64,000 nucleotides of DNA from Xiphydria camelus (GCA_963678675.1 OY783198.1:315001-379000), one strand, 5' to 3'; numbered from the stretch's first letter, positions 1-13,561 are shown. Notes: generated by a model not told the origin, from the letters alone. A program made the numbers and translations.

Positions 1-2222
1 GATATCTCGTCTTCGTTCCTACCTACCGCTGGGTTTTTTTTCAAAGGTTTTTATTTTTTCTTCTCGCTCAATAACGAACTTTTCGAACACGTCGTGCGTT
101 GTTGCATTTAACCCTCCGTTGGTAAGGTGGGGTACCTATGTCATACCCCAACTAAATGCAATTTTCATATTACATTGTATTTCACTATACTAACGCAGGG
201 TTAAGAATTCAGCGTCTCCCTCCCCCACGTCGCAGTTCCCTCACATTGTACTGACGTTTTGTTTATTCACCGGTACCGTCCGATTGTGCCGGCGCCGTCA
301 CCATTGTCGTCGCTCCTCGCGCCGCACTCGCTATACGTATAGATACGTTCGCCGCGCGCACGTGTGTGTGTGTGTGTGTGTATGAATATGCTTGTGGGCA
401 GGCAAAAGTACGTACTCGCGCGTGTGCAGCGGATCGACGAGGAGTCGGCAACACTGTTGATTAGCGAACCTCGACCGGTTCACGGATCGCCGAGGAGGAC
501 GAAACCTTCGGTTAATCGGTATAAAGATGCGGATTGCGAACGGTCAGTTCGTAGACGACCTCGTGATTGACTTCTGCCCGGAAACCGGAGAGGTTGCAGG
601 CGAGGGGATGGGGTGAAGATGTAACGAGAATGATTTAGAAACCGACAGTGCGATGCTACGAAGACGACGACACCTTGATCGCTGTCTGAGAGAAGCGTCG
701 ATGATTTATTTACGACGACGCGACGGGAAAACTTCGCGCGAAAAATAGGTGTAGTGTGTTTGCGGAAGCGAGGCCGGCCGCTCGATGTGCGCTCCTACGG
801 GACAAGATATTATGTAGGTATGCAGGTAGACAGACGCTCGAACGCGGGCGAGCATTCGTCGCGATTGGAGAACCGCGAGACCGGACGAGCGCCAAGTCGA
901 ACGCCGTCGTCGACGGGAGGGTTTGTAGAAGGAAGGGAAACGGGAGCAACTTCTTCGAAGAGTTTCGGAAACGTTGAAGCGCAAGACTCTTGTAAACATT
1001 TTTAAACGCACGCTTCCGTTGACACGCCCTCTTTCGCGGAGCCCCGATCGTTTCGACGCGGACGTCGCACGCGAATATGTAACGCGGGTACCTATACGGT
1101 CCGTTTTCGCTAGTAAAACAGCGGCTAGTTTTTCCACACACATTCGTAGGATTCTTCATTTTCGACGTTCCCCCGCGGAGCCCACCGATTTTCAGATTTG
1201 GGTCTCGCGACCTTAGACACCGCGGTCCGTTTGCACGAGTGTTGCCGATAAGCTCCCCCCTCCTGCCCCTGTTAGACTGCGAACACTAACGCGATAAACT
1301 GCCGCCGGCCGGCAGCCTTCGGTCAATGTCTATAAATATACACGCGGTAAGACCAACACCGAGAGATGCGCGCGTTACTTTGTAAACAATTTCGACGAGG
1401 CAGCCGATGGAAACGCTCGGGAACCGGGCGATATCGCGTGTACGCGTCAATCTCGAGGGAACGTTATCTCCCTTATCTCAGACCTCACTTTCCGTCTCTC
1501 TCGCACCACCGCGCGTTACTCTCCGGCTATCTGGGCATTCGACTTGTTTACGCGGCGTTCGGACGCTGTTCGAGGGAGATTGACAACGCGGGGAAGATAA
1601 ACAACGTATCGTCATTCATCTTTTCGTCGAGTGGGAAGAACTGGCCGGCGTTCTCTATCTCCTTGATGAATTTGTTTCTCCTCGAACAATCAACTTGATT
1701 TATACTTCTCGCGAACTTTCTCGTAAAAATGTTACAGTCGAACGAACGGTTCTTACCGCTTCTCGTTGCAACTCGAAATTCTCGTAATTTTAGAATACAG
1801 CTAACCGACAAGTTCGCAGAGCCAAGCCTGGGAAGCTCCGGTCGTTTTGGACTTCCGTCGTCTGCGCGCGACGCGGAACAAAAACCGAGTGCAAGGAACC
1901 CGCCGCTCGGATTTGCTCTTCCGTAAACAATATCGAGCAGTTCTCGAAGTCGCGGCGAAACGGCAATAAGTTTATACATACGACACCGAGAACCGCCGAT
2001 ATAACAAATAAATCCCGTACGGAAAGGCCGCGCATTCGACGTGGAGGCACGCGAAAATCCCCCCCCCTCAAAATTGAGACTCGCGGCGGCCTTCGTGTCC
2101 ATCGATCTTCCTTTTACGCGCTCCCACTGGAAACCCCTCTCGCCCCCGTCCACGCGTGGCGCAAAAAGCCGGTTACGAACCTGTTGCTTCGTGTTTACCG
2201 GGTCTTCTCGCGCGACCCCGAG

Positions 2223-2246
2223 CACGCACGCACGCACGCACGCACG
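2223..2246. repeat. (GCAC)n microsatellite
   Basis: About six tandem copies of a four-base CACG unit in otherwise unremarkable noncoding DNA. Confidence 0.85.
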
Positions 2247-5210
2247 TCCTGAGCGGTTCTGCTCTCCTTTGTGGGGTCGCCCTTCCCTCCCTAGGCTTTA
2301 CTTGAAAAATTTTCCCATATTCTTGAAAAGAAACCTGACACAATAGGGGGGAGGGTTTCCGTGCACCTTGCTTTCGCTCTGTCGCTTCTGCCGGTCCTCC
2401 CCCCGCGCGCCCTCTCTCTCCCTTGTGTCTTTCGAGGGCCCCCCTCGCTCTGCCCGGTTTCTAACGGAAGGCCCGACTCGCGAGAGCGTAAAACGGGAGA
2501 GAACAGCCGACCGTTCGCCGGCGCACTTGTCGCGGTGGAATTATTTTGCTCATTCCGGGGAACGAATACAAATTTTTTCCTCGAGTGACACTTTGCGCCA
2601 CGAAGAAATGTTCTACTATACGCGCGCCGAGTTCTCGAAGGTTCCAATCGCGATAGGCTGTCGATTATTCTTCGTTCCCGAACGACAATCTTCGACAACG
2701 ACCAATCCTCGATAAGATACGGTCGCGAGATAAAGCCGCGATCGCGACGATCGAACGTACACATATACGTATTTCGCGTAGGCGGGGGAAAACACGGACG
2801 GGAGAAAAAAACGGAACGCGGCCAGTCGGAGCGGCGCGGCTCGTTACTCTCCCGGGTAGAATCCTCCGAGGGAATAATTGCCGCAATGAGATACGCGTAC
2901 GTATGTACATGCGCGCACGGGCACGCGTGAGAGAGCAAACTTTTACTAGTAGCGAGAGTCTACTAGTCTCTCTCTAGGTGGATACGGACGGTGGTGGATC
3001 AACGTCGTTCTATCGAGAGCTCTTTCGATGCTTCCCTCTCCTTGGATTTCGTCTGCCCTCGAGATGACCCCGATGGTAATTTTACATTTAAAACCTTCGA
3101 CGTACACGGTTTTCAGTCGCGCGGGCCACAGTCTTTCATTCTTTCGTGCTTCCACTTACTATTTCTTCAACCTTGAGCGCATTCATTGTCGCGCGCTGAC
3201 TACCGTGCCCACCGCGGAAGAATCACCAAAGTTCACCGGCGTAACGCTGATTTCGCCCCTTCCCGCCTGCCCCCTCGTACCGCCACCGATCGCGAGACAC
3301 TATGGAGCATGCACACCAGACTCGCACGCATGTCTAACCCAACCCTAACTTGGCTGCGGCAAAGACGAAGGAGTGGAGGGGGGCAGCGTTACCGTGGAGA
3401 ATGGTGAGCGCGCGCTCGGTCATCCGTTCGACCGTACGTACGTACACACGTATCTGCTTCGCTTTGTGGACCGCGCGGAGGAAAGTCGTTGCGATACGGC
3501 GGGGTCTGAATCATGCCGCCGAGCTGCGCACGTGAGCCTATTGTCGACTTAGCGGAATTCGGTTATCGCGTAAAAAAATATTCGTATTTTTTAATTAAAT
3601 TTGTAATCTATATATATTCAATGTCTCGCGAAAAAGAAAATATCCGAAAAAATAATTATTCGCGCTGAGTTGTGAGTGCGTTTCTCTCTGCTGTGTTGTA
3701 TGACACCGTCGAGAAGCTATGAGAGATGCCGAACGAGTGCGAGAGAGATAGACTTACAATATTACGACGTATGCTGAATTTCAAAACATCGTTTTTCAGT
3801 TTAAAAAAGACTGAAAGTGGAAAAAAAAAGTACAGAGTAAATAGTTGTGCGTCCAAATTTTTCAAACCTGCAGTCAACAGAATTAGTGAGAGAACCGAAT
3901 GTGCTTTTCCGCTCCGACGAATGTACGACGTACGATCGGATGCGAACACGAATTACGAGAAAAGCGGAGATCACGAAACGAAATGGCAGTTGGTCGGTCT
4001 GCCGATTTTCGGCGAACGGACGATTTTACCAAGTGTCAGCTCATGGTGTACCTACTATATTGCTTCACATCAACTCTAAGATAGCAATCGCTTGTTTTGT
4101 AACGCTGTTACCGCATTGGCGATAACATTGTTCCCGCAAGGACGATCTTTACTGCTGCAATTTCAATGTTCCGCTATATTTGAATTAGGTACCAAGCCGC
4201 GACGATGATTGTATCAATTCTCGTTGCATCGGCTCGAACCCCGTCCCAAACCTTTCTTCGACAAATGATTCACCGAAAATGAACCCCTTCTGTGATCGTT
4301 TCTCGACACCTCCGAGGTTCCGCCGCGCTTTGCCCCAATTTTCCGGCACCCCGTCGTCGATTTACGTGAAAACTAAATCAGTAGCGACGCGTCGCGTCGC
4401 GCATCCTATCAATGCGTCACGCGTGTCACTGGAGCGTGAATACGATTTTTATTATCTCCTTTTTCCTCTTCACACGTCATTTCCGTCGGTAGACACGAAG
4501 CGCCGTAACGGATCGAATCAACAGGCCGGGCAGCGATTCGAAGCCGGATAATTAGGGGACCTCTCGATTGCTCGCGCGTTGTTGCGCAATAATCGACGCG
4601 CCGCCCGTAGCGCGCGTTTCAAGTTCGGCAGTTGCAGAACGCACCGCAGCTACGCCAATGGCGCGGGGAATTCGCTTTCGCGTTCGTGCCTCATCTGGGG
4701 ATCGCTCGTTCATTCCCGAGGCGAGTCGGAAGTCAAGGTTTTCGGGGGGTGGAGAATCTAATTTCCCGCGCCTCTCGCACGGCGCCTAACCTCTTTTTTG
4801 GATTGCTAAGAAAAAGACGGACGAAGGTTGTGGTGTGGAGAGGGGGACTCGAGCGCATTTGGCGACGTCCGGAGTTACCGGTGCGCTCTCGGTTTCGCGG
4901 TACGGGGCGCTCCAAACGCATCGAGTCGTTAACGCCCAGAAAGACCGGCCTGTTATGTGGGCTTTTTCCTTTTTCCTTTTGGGGAAAGCATTATCCGTCC
5001 GTCTTGCTTCCCGGTCACGGTCGCGGTTCATCGCATCCGGAGGCAGAAAAAGTCCCTTTTCGCCAGTTCCTGGAATTTGTCTTCGGACGAACAAACTCGT
5101 GGAAAAATGTATTTCTCAGTACCTATTATCAGTCCCGATTCGCGCCAAGTGAGAGGACGACCGCATCACCACTCTTGATCGAATTATCCAATATCCGCGA
5201 AAAATGCGAC

Positions 5211-5398
5211 AGGTCAGACTAAATTAGCGGTCACGGACGGTCGGGGGAACGCAGATCAAGTTACTTGAACTAATAATTTGCTAGACCAGACTACAGCTTG
5301 TTTTCGTCAGACATATTTCTAATCATTATAATCAATTATTTAATTCAAGTAACTTGATCGGCGTTCCCCCACCCGTGATCGTCAATTTAGTCAGATCT
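5211..5398. repeat. Inverted-repeat (MITE-like) element
   Basis: The left arm (5211 to about 5273) and the reverse complement of the right arm (about 5337-5398) match over roughly 60 bases. Both contain GACTAAATT, then a GGGGGAACGC block, then GATCAAGTTACTTGAA. About 60 bases of unrelated AT-rich sequence separate the arms. There is no open reading frame, so this is best read as a non-autonomous foldback or MITE-type element. Its superfamily cannot be named from one copy, and no clear target-site duplication was seen. Confidence 0.75.
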
Positions 5399-5514
5399 AC
5401 TATTTTTTTCTCCGTGCAATTAAGCGACAAGTACTGCGTCCTACCAGTAATTTGATTTTCGAAGGTAACAAACGCCTCTTCACCCGCTCACCCGTGGCAT
5501 GAATAAACGTTTTT

Positions 5515-5518
<4 letters not shown>

Positions 5519-5547
<29 letters not shown>
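5519..5547. repeat. (TC)n microsatellite
   Basis: Run of TC dinucleotides following a short T run, in noncoding DNA. Confidence 0.9.
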
Positions 5548-5549
<2 letters not shown>

Positions 5550-7442
5550 CCTGCTCGAGGATCGCCTTTATCCCCGTAATAATCCTACGCTTGGTCCCGA
5601 AAGTATTCGGCACCAGCTGCAACGGGGTCGGCCACCACCGTCGAGCGGAAGAGATGCGCAACCTCCGAAGGACGCGCGATAAATATCCTTACGCGAATCG
5701 CGTCTCTCCTCCTCGTCGCGCCTCACGAGTAAATTACATCGCTCTTGAGGACGTTCTTAACGAGCAAAAGAAACGCTAAAAGATGCGCGTATACCTAGTC
5801 GTTGGCGACGTCCTTGGAAGTTCGCAAAACAGGATGTCGCTCGATTGCACTATCGTCGATGCGTCCAGCTGGATTGCAGTTCTACAGCGTGTACTGGCAG
5901 TGCGACGCGCGATTGTTTACGAAAATCGTCGTTGGGCGGACGTTATAATATCTATACTAAATCGCGAGGCGGTTGAATTAATTCGGGGAAATGTGGGGGA
6001 TGAGACTATACATTCAGAGAGCAATAATCGTATTTCCGCATGTGTGGACGATTTCCCATCAAATTGTACTTCGATCTCTCGTACGTATTTTCCCCGCCGT
6101 AATAAAATCACGCAAGTACGCCACGGAAGCGCCGATTGGAGCGTCGCGAGCCTCGAAGCGCACCCCCTAGACAATATTCCGACTCTATCGCAGCTCCTCC
6201 ACCTTTTGTTTTTTTCTTTTTTCTAGTAGCAGAAGCAGCAACGAAAAAACATGAAGTACTACCTTTCTTGTCACGGTAAACATAAATTCCTATCCCCCTG
6301 GCGGAGTGCCACGCGTGCGATAATTTATGGTTATTGCGACGAGTAGAGAAGAACCGTAGTTAACGTTCTTCCGTCGCTGTTACCGCAGAGAAATATCGAA
6401 ACGCAATCGTATTTTATCTTGGCCGTGCGTCGCGAGTGGGTTAATAATTTTCCGAGACCACCCGCGCCAGAACGTATCACTCGTCGTACAGTGGTTCGAA
6501 AATGATCAGCCGATCCGATAGATTGCTAGATAGGCAACGAACGCGCGCAATCGCTAACGGTGCAACGATTCCGCCATTGAAAACCACCATTCCGTTTCCT
6601 CGCGTTCGTTCGCGCGAGAGGTTAGTGGAGGGAGGGAGGGAGAGAGGAGAGAAGTCCGATCGACACCGCGGCCTGGGCCGCAGCACGCTCACGCGCGCGC
6701 GCGTGCGCGCATTTAAAATTCGTCGTAAATAATCCCCCATCGCGCACCCACCGCGAAATGGAACGTTTATCCTCCCGCGCTCCTTCCCGTCAGTTTCGTC
6801 CGTCGAGGATTCCGCCAGCCGCCGTTCTACGGCTCCGAACTCCATTCCAACCGTGCACTCGCCCCGCGCAAAGTTTGCGGCGCGTATCCTAGTGCTATTA
6901 ATCCTCGCGCGATATTTATGCCCCTCGCTGCCGTTACGCACATCGCTAAACGGGCTCTTACAATTAGCCGGAGCCTCGCAGAGGGAGACGCGTATAGCTG
7001 CTTCGGCGACATTTGCATCGGAATAATTTAGATAATGCGTCGCGCGCACTACCGAGATACAATCGGAGTAATCAGAGAGGTTTCGTTCCAAACAGCTCAT
7101 TTCAATTAGTACCTATTCGCAACGCGGTTCTTCCGATCGAATCGCTTCTATATTCCCTTCGACAAACTTTTTTTCAAAATCCATCTCCATCGCTCCTCGG
7201 AACGCCTCGTGAAAGGAGAAGCTTTTCATTCGCGGGCTTCGCCCGAGCTGTGCGTGAAATTGATGGCTCCTTCGCGCAACCCGCGCACGATTTATCGGAC
7301 ACCCGGTGAATTATTGCTCACTACCTATATACGGTGTACGCGGCGTTACACGCACCGTGAATCTCCGTCTCCTTCCCTTTCCCCGACACACGCACGCGTT
7401 CACCAACCTCCGCGCCAGGGGCATATGAATATAGGTATACGT

Positions 7443-7470
7443 ATGCATGTATGTATGTATGTATGTATGT
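7443..7470. repeat. (ATGT)n microsatellite
   Basis: Tandem ATGT units, about six copies, in noncoding DNA. Confidence 0.9.
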
Positions 7471-9792
7471 ATATTACGACTCGAAAACCCACGCGTCTTC
7501 GATACACTCGCCTACAAAAATCACCACTTAACTCGGATACGCGCTCTGCGCACAGCCCCATTATTTCGCTTAAAAATACCGACTTTTCCGACGATCCTCC
7601 GTCATATTTCTCGGTTTCGTCGGTCCCTCGCTTTTTAGAATGTGAATATTTCGGCACGATCGGTGCCACATGCATCGAAATCGTGCTTCTCGCGTTGTCG
7701 CATCGCTTCCGCGTTCGACGCTTCGACAAAGTAAGCAAGGCGAGCGTCTCGCGTTGCGTTATCGTCCGAAAGAAAGTAACGAAGCGCTTCGTCTTTCCTC
7801 ATCGGGCCGCCGTTTATCGACGACTTTCTCCCGATGTTTATCGCAATTGCCTTCTCCCGTCGATCGATACGTCACCCATCCAATGCGTGTTTCCGCCTCG
7901 CGCGTTCTCGCTTTCCTCTCGGCGCTACTATACGCTCGAGGGGGCGCCTCGCTCGTCTCGTCGCCACGGCTCCTCTCATTCGCGCATTGCGATGCTAATC
8001 GACCTCGCCTCTCGCTTCCACATTCCTATACTTAATGCCTCCTATACGAATGCCGCGTTTTTTTTTACCCCCGTCGCGCACCGCACCTCGCCACGACCCG
8101 CAGCGGAGAGAGAAGTTCCTCGAGCCGTCGCACATACGTTCTCCGTTATATCGCGCGACTACTCTCCCTCTCCTCTCTTCTGGCAGGAAGCGAACTTCCG
8201 AGAAAATCATTTTCTTTCCCACGCATCGCGAAGATGCGGTAACGCGAATGTGAAGGAAAGCGATACACGCGCGCGTGACGAATCGCGACGCGAAACACTT
8301 TTACTTCTCGTTCTTTCCAACCAACTATAATAATACGTACGGCACACTTTCGCCCGATGACGGACCTCGGCAATTTCTCCTCCACGAAAGGGACGTCCCT
8401 CGCGCGGCGTTCGGGCAATTCCCCAGGGAGAAATTTGGACTTCTTTTACAAAGGTCGTTTGAAAAATTGTGGACAATTTTGAGGGGCGGATTTGTTGAAT
8501 GAAATCTGGCGGACTTGCGAATGGAATAGGGGATAATAGAATCCGTATTGGTTGGAATCAACCCGATCGTCTGAAGTAGACTAGTCGCAGTCGTACACCG
8601 AAGTTTGTCGATAACTATCGGAAATTTACGGAACTGAGCGTGGAAATGGGTGGTAGAAACAGGATGTGCTTTCGATTTCGAAAGTCTCGTCCGGCTGACG
8701 TCACCGTCTCACCGTCACCGTCGACGGAAGACCCCGCCGGTCAAAGTGTGAAAATTAAAATTGTCAAAACGTTTCGACATTTTCTCTCCCGCGTCAGCTA
8801 CGATCCGGGATCGACAAAGATCAGCGAGCATCGACGCGACTATTTTTCCATCGCTCCCTTTTCCCAATTTCGGATTAATTGAAAAGGAAAAGAAGAAAAT
8901 CAAAGCGCTCTATAGCAACGCAGTCGCGTCTCCCAAGGCGTTTCGGGGTACGTCGGACTCTGGAAAATTCCAGTGATTCGCCCCGAGGCGAGACCGTGTA
9001 CCGCATGCGATTTCCCGCGCGCGCGCGAGCGTGAATTTAATCCAACATTTTTCTCCGAGACGACGCCGCCGCTTTCGCCTGGACGCATCGTCGGCGCTGC
9101 GTGGGTGAAAACCTTGCGGATCCACCGCGCCTCTTGCGAGTCGAAGGTCTATCGCGGGCTCCTCGATTTCTCAACGAGGTAGAAGCCGTAAACCATTTTT
9201 ATGGTTTCGGGCCCTTTTTGCGATTACCCAGCCCCTCGAGGTACGGTCTCACGCACAGGCGGACACGCGTATACAGAGAAGCGCGCGCACTCACACATCG
9301 AGACGTTCACTGGTTGGATGGCATACCTGCAGCGAAGGTGACGCGTAACGGTGCTCCTGGAGAGGAGGGTGGCCCGCCCATTGTTTCGACGAAAGTAGGG
9401 AGCGGCTCTCTGATCGGGACGATCCCGAAGGTCTTCCGAGGGGTCAGTTTCTCGAATTTCCCCGGTTCCCTCGCAAATGAGTCCCTTTTCGCCTTTGTCT
9501 CTTCGTCGGTCGGTGGCGCGTGCCTGAAAAAGTAGACACATAGGTACCTATATACCATGTAGGTGGGCGATATGTGGGCACGCGGCGATTCTCGTTTTCG
9601 CGGAGCAACACGTATAGGTAGTAGCATCGATTCGATATCAGGGTCAGCTTTTGTCGTTCGTCAGCCCGCCTATTACGAAGAGTGGAGAAAGGGGATACTC
9701 CTGATCTCCGATTGCGAAATAATTGTTACATTGCGACTTCTACGCTGACCGATCGACCATCTAACCCGGGTGATCACCCTCGATTGTTACAG

Positions 9793-10809
9793 AACGCTGT
9801 ACCGGCGAAGCCGAAGGAGCCCGCCGGCGCGCACACTCCCCTGCGTCGCAGCTACACGCACCTCGTGAGCCTGATCGAGCAGCACAGAAAGTTGGATCGC
9901 AGCGTGAGCGAGCCCACCTCGCGCTACAAGACCGAGCTGTGCCGGCCATTCGAGGAGAGCGGCGCGTGCAAATACGGCGACAAGTGTCAGTTCGCCCACG
10001 GCTACTCGGAGCTGAGAAACCTGGCGCGCCATCCCAAGTACAAGACCGAGCTGTGCAGGACCTTCCACACGATCGGCTTCTGTCCGTACGGGCCGCGCTG
10101 CCACTTCATTCACAATTTCGAGGAGGCGAGGATTCACAATCAAAAAGTCAGCGCCCAGCTCGGCTCGACGCAGCCGAACATCATGGGACTCAGCCCGATC
10201 CTCAGCAGCAGCAACGCCAGTCTCACCGCCGGCAACGGTGTGAGCGTCAACGTTAACGTCAACCTGCTCGAGCAAATCGCGCCGACGCAGAGCACGCCGC
10301 CGCTGCTCAGGACGAACTCGCTCAGCCTCGGCTCCGCGGCATCCGCCTACAATCCTCCGCTGATGAGGACGAACTCGCTCAGCATGGCCACCACCGCCAA
10401 CAGCCATCACACGGGCACCGCCGCGATCATCGGTGCCAGGCCCAAGCCGCTCAATCTCAGCCCCACCTTCTCCCTCGGCAGCACGGCCGACTCGGTATCA
10501 CCGAGCTCCAGCCTCAGCCAATCCCCCACCAATTCGCTCGCCAGTTTCTTCAGCGACGACGCCAACGTGCCGACGACGCCGTTCAGCTTCGGCCAGGACT
10601 TTGGACTCTTGACCAGGTCGAGCCCCAGCCCGCAGGGCGGCGTCGGCGTCGGTGTCGGCGTCGGCGTCGGCGTCGTCGTCGTCAGCCCGATCACCGAGGA
10701 TCTCGCGCCGAGGACGCCGTCCCCGCTGTCGCCGAACGGCGAGTCGAGGCTGCCCGTCTTCAACAGGATCAGCAGCACGTTCGGTGACTTTGAACATCTT
10801 AAAATCTAA
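9793..10809 (+). CDS. Tis11: TIS11/ZFP36-family CCCH zinc-finger protein, terminal exon
   Basis: Cytoplasmic RNA-binding protein of the tristetraprolin family, which binds UAUUUAU elements in mRNA 3' UTRs and recruits the CCR4-NOT deadenylase. The exon encodes 338 residues and ends at TAA 10807-10809. Two tandem zinc fingers, each C-X8-C-X5-C-X3-H and each preceded by a YKTELC lead-in, begin about 45 residues in; the finger spacer is the canonical 18 residues. The segment before finger 1 has a SVSEP motif resembling the kinase/14-3-3 site of the family. The C-terminus carries RLPVFNRIS, matching the NOT1-binding tail of vertebrate TTP. A Ser/Thr-rich linker contains a duplicated RTNSLS block and a Gly-Val repeat. 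The exon begins after an acceptor AG at 9791-9792. The frame stays open upstream but has no ATG, so the initiator lies in an unlocated 5' exon. Family assignment is firm; the boundaries of the 5' part are not. Confidence 0.93.
   Translation, partial: NAVPAKPKEPAGAHTPLRRSYTHLVSLIEQHRKLDRSVSEPTSRYKTELCRPFEESGACKYGDKCQFAHGYSELRNLARHPKYKTELCRTFHTIGFCPYGPRCHFIHNFEEARIHNQKVSAQLGSTQPNIMGLSPILSSSNASLTAGNGVSVNVNVNLLEQIAPTQSTPPLLRTNSLSLGSAASAYNPPLMRTNSLSMATTANSHHTGTAAIIGARPKPLNLSPTFSLGSTADSVSPSSSLSQSPTNSLASFFSDDANVPTTPFSFGQDFGLLTRSSPSPQGGVGVGVGVGVGVVVVSPITEDLAPRTPSPLSPNGESRLPVFNRISSTFGDFEHLKI
10297..10383 (+). repeat. Duplicated PPL-x-RTNSLS motif in TIS11
   Basis: [10 protein letters not shown] (10297-10326) and [10 protein letters not shown] (10354-10383) are two copies of one ten-residue block in the linker after the zinc fingers. 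Each presents an L-x-R-x-x-S serine context of the kind used by basophilic kinases such as MK2. Phosphorylation is inference. Confidence 0.8.
10636..10683 (+). repeat. (GGCGTC)n coding repeat in TIS11
   Basis: Tandem GGC-GTC hexanucleotides followed by GTC triplets encode a Gly-Val run ending in several Val, between the Ser-rich linker and the conserved C-terminal NOT1-binding tail. It is expected to be length-polymorphic. Confidence 0.9.
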
Positions 10810-10844
10810 GATTTCCTCGACGAATCGAGGGAACCGAGAGAGAA

Positions 10845-10846
<2 letters not shown>

Positions 10847-10912
<66 letters not shown>

Positions 10913-10915
10913 GGG
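10847..10915 (+). repeat. (AG)n microsatellite ending in a G run
   Basis: About 28 AG units followed by roughly 13 G. It starts about 40 bases after the TIS11 stop codon and is therefore probably transcribed in the 3' UTR. Confidence 0.95.
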
Positions 10916-12769
10916 AGGGGGAGGACCAGACAACGTGGAGACGGCTGACCCACCTCTGCAGGCCGAGGTTTTTTTTTACTTTTATCGCGTAACAAAACAC
11001 AGTGATGTTTTTTTTTCCTCTCATCTTATTATCTCGCTCCTCTTCTTATTCTTCCGCGCCGCGTACGTAGACGGATTTCCCAAATTTTCTCGCGACAGTT
11101 GATCGCGCGCCATCGTCTTAATCTTCTTCCGTTGTTTTTCTCCTTTTACTTTTTTTTTCTTCTTCCTCAAAAGAGCGGTGGCGCGTGCTTTTCTCTTTGA
11201 CGACTTCGATCGAGTTTTTACGCGTAGATTTAAAACTGTGAGGGGCGAGGGAAAATGCGAGAGAGAGAGAGAGAGTCCGGGCGCGTTCTCGGCGTCTCGC
11301 GAACCGCTCGGCGTCGGGGGGAGACGCGAGAGGGGAGGGATCTCTTCTCTCTCGGATCTCCGCGAGCGGATATACATGTGTGTACGTGATGTATATTTCT
11401 CTCTTTCTCTCTCGGTCTCAGTTCGCTTCTCTCCGTCTCGTGGTCAACGCCTCTCTCCCTCTCCTTCGAGAGCGTGAGGACCCGGAGAGAATGGCTCCCG
11501 GGGCAGGCGAGACGATGCAATATTCCAGACATTCGACGATACGATGACGATTTTACGTGTCCCGTCCTCGCGGAAGGAACGAATGGACAGAGGGGTGGGC
11601 TGTGGGAGTAGATATCCGCGGTGGAGAGGGATAAAGAAAGAGGTTTATAAATTTAAAATCAAAGATTATACGAAGCGAGTTGTAACGATCAACTCCGATT
11701 GTCTTCCAACGCTAGAGTGAAAGGGCAGAGTGAGAGAATGAGAAATACCGAGTGCCTGAGAGTGAGAGAATGCGCGAGCGAAAGGGTTGCCTGCTAAATG
11801 CCTGAGAGGGAGGAAGGTCGAGAGCAAGTGCGAGCGAATGAAAATTGTGCAAAGCTTCTACGTAGCGAGATTAAGGTCGAAAAGGCTCGTCCGAGCGACC
11901 CGAGAGCAAAGATTAAGCGGCCCCGAGAACGACAGTCTCGCAAAACCCTTACGATACGTTCGACTGAATTCGTGCGAGGAAGAGCGCGGGAACAGTGGCT
12001 TTTTTCCGAGATTTTGGCAGACGCAAAATTTCCGAAAGTCCCCCTTTCCGAGGATTTTTCGAGCGCGCGAGGAGACGCGTTCCTCTCTCGCCCCCCGAAG
12101 CTGCAGCCGCGAACGCGCACGCTGATGGGATTCGCGTTTTTCCTTGTCGCGAGACTCACTCGTCCGAGCGAAAGAGAAAGAGAGAGAGAGAAACGCGCGA
12201 TGCGGGGTTTTGTTTTTTGAGGATGAAAGAAATAACAATTATTTTCGAGGTAACATTGTTCTTTCCCGTAAAAAAATGTGATATGTAACTATTGCAATAG
12301 AAATATTTACTATTATAAAAATATTCTATTATAACATGTGAGATATAGCGATTGAACGAAAGGGGGGAGTCTGTTGCGGCGGGGGGCGCGTGCGGTAGAC
12401 GGGGTTGCCGAGGTGATCCGAGTGCGATTGACCGAGCTTGGAGGATAAAACGATTATGCACTGCGAACACTGTGTCAACGAGATATTTAACGAGGACCAC
12501 ACGAATGGACAATACGGGATAAAAACTTTTGCGACAGCGACGATGAAGAATCCTCTGAGAAAAAATGACGAGAGAGAGAGTGATTCTTGGCAACCTCTGG
12601 CTGTTGCATCGCGTCGCCCGTGAAGCCAACGCCGCGAAAGTTGAAGGGAAAAAAGAAAGAAAAAAGTGCCTAAATGACGTGGTTTTTGAAAATCGAATAC
12701 ATTTTGTATATACTACTTCTTACATTTAAAGGAAAAAAAAGGTTTTCGTTTAATTTATATTTGAAAAAA

Positions 12770-12833
12770 AAAAAGCAAATGTTATTATAGACTTAGTTTA
12801 TTATTATTAATATTATTACAACTATTATTATTA

Positions 12834-12867
<34 letters not shown>
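12770..12867 (+). repeat. ATT-rich simple repeat
   Basis: Imperfect (ATT)n array, about 2 kb downstream of the TIS11 stop and possibly within its 3' UTR. Confidence 0.85.
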
Positions 12868-12868
<1 letters not shown>

Positions 12869-13139
12869 TCACATCAGTCCAACTACCCGCCACTTAGGTC
12901 AGAGCAGTGTGTGCGTTTGCCCCGCGTTAATTAGCAGCATGCAATCGTTGGTTTTGGCATGCGATTTCTTTATTGCCTCCGGATAACTCGTTTTTTCCTC
13001 TTCTTATTCTTCTACTTCCCCCACACCCTTTTCGTCTTCAACCGAGCGGTTTTCTCGCCACGGAATGACAGAAAGGAAAGATAAGGCGCGGTCGGTCGAT
13101 CGCTATTATCAATATCAATACCATTTATACAGAGATTTT

Positions 13140-13142
<3 letters not shown>

Positions 13143-13192
<50 letters not shown>
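13143..13192. repeat. (AT)n microsatellite
   Basis: Uninterrupted AT dinucleotides, about 24 units. Confidence 0.97.
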
Positions 13193-13194
<2 letters not shown>

Positions 13195-13561
13195 CACACA
13201 AATATATATATAATATTTCCGCGAACTCTACCAATGCTCTACTACACGTTGTACTGTGTTATTATCCGCTATTACTATCGCTATACCGCTATTACTACCA
13301 CCACCACTATTGAATCTATTAAACACCATTACCGCCCCCGTATAAGCACGAATCTGGTCTCGCGATTGCCGCAAAAAAGAGACGCGACAAAACGAATTAA
13401 CTACACTGGGCGCGTAGCCCACGCGCGTACGCGTAGGGCAGCGTATGCACGAAACTGTCGACAAACCAGACTACTACTATTACACGCTATTATCGCATTA
13501 TCAAGTTATCATCTCTATATATTATTTAACGATTATTTAATTTTGTACGTTATATCCCCCG

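Larger units (their letters stand above)
1..9792. other. Noncoding region upstream of the TIS11 exon
   Basis: No open frame here resembles a known protein. The long frames are Arg/Ser/Pro-rich translations of CpG-rich, stop-poor DNA and lack plausible splice structure. The stretch contains a short (TG)n run near 364-381, a (GCAC)n run, one inverted-repeat element at 5211-5398, a (TC)n tract and an (ATGT)n tract. A TATA-like string (TATAAATATA) lies near 1331, but no gene can be tied to it. Since TIS11-family genes usually have a short first coding exon far upstream, part of this region may be TIS11 intron; I could not locate that exon. Confidence 0.6.

Noticed and set aside
1325..1370. TATA-box promoter (TATAAATATA) with a nearby ATG
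   Set aside because: The downstream frame is not protein-like and no transcript can be linked; TATA-like strings are common by chance.
7209..8330. 373-codon open frame upstream of TIS11
   Set aside because: Arg/Ser/Pro-rich translation of CpG-rich, stop-poor DNA, starting at a non-ATG codon, with no domain and no splice context.
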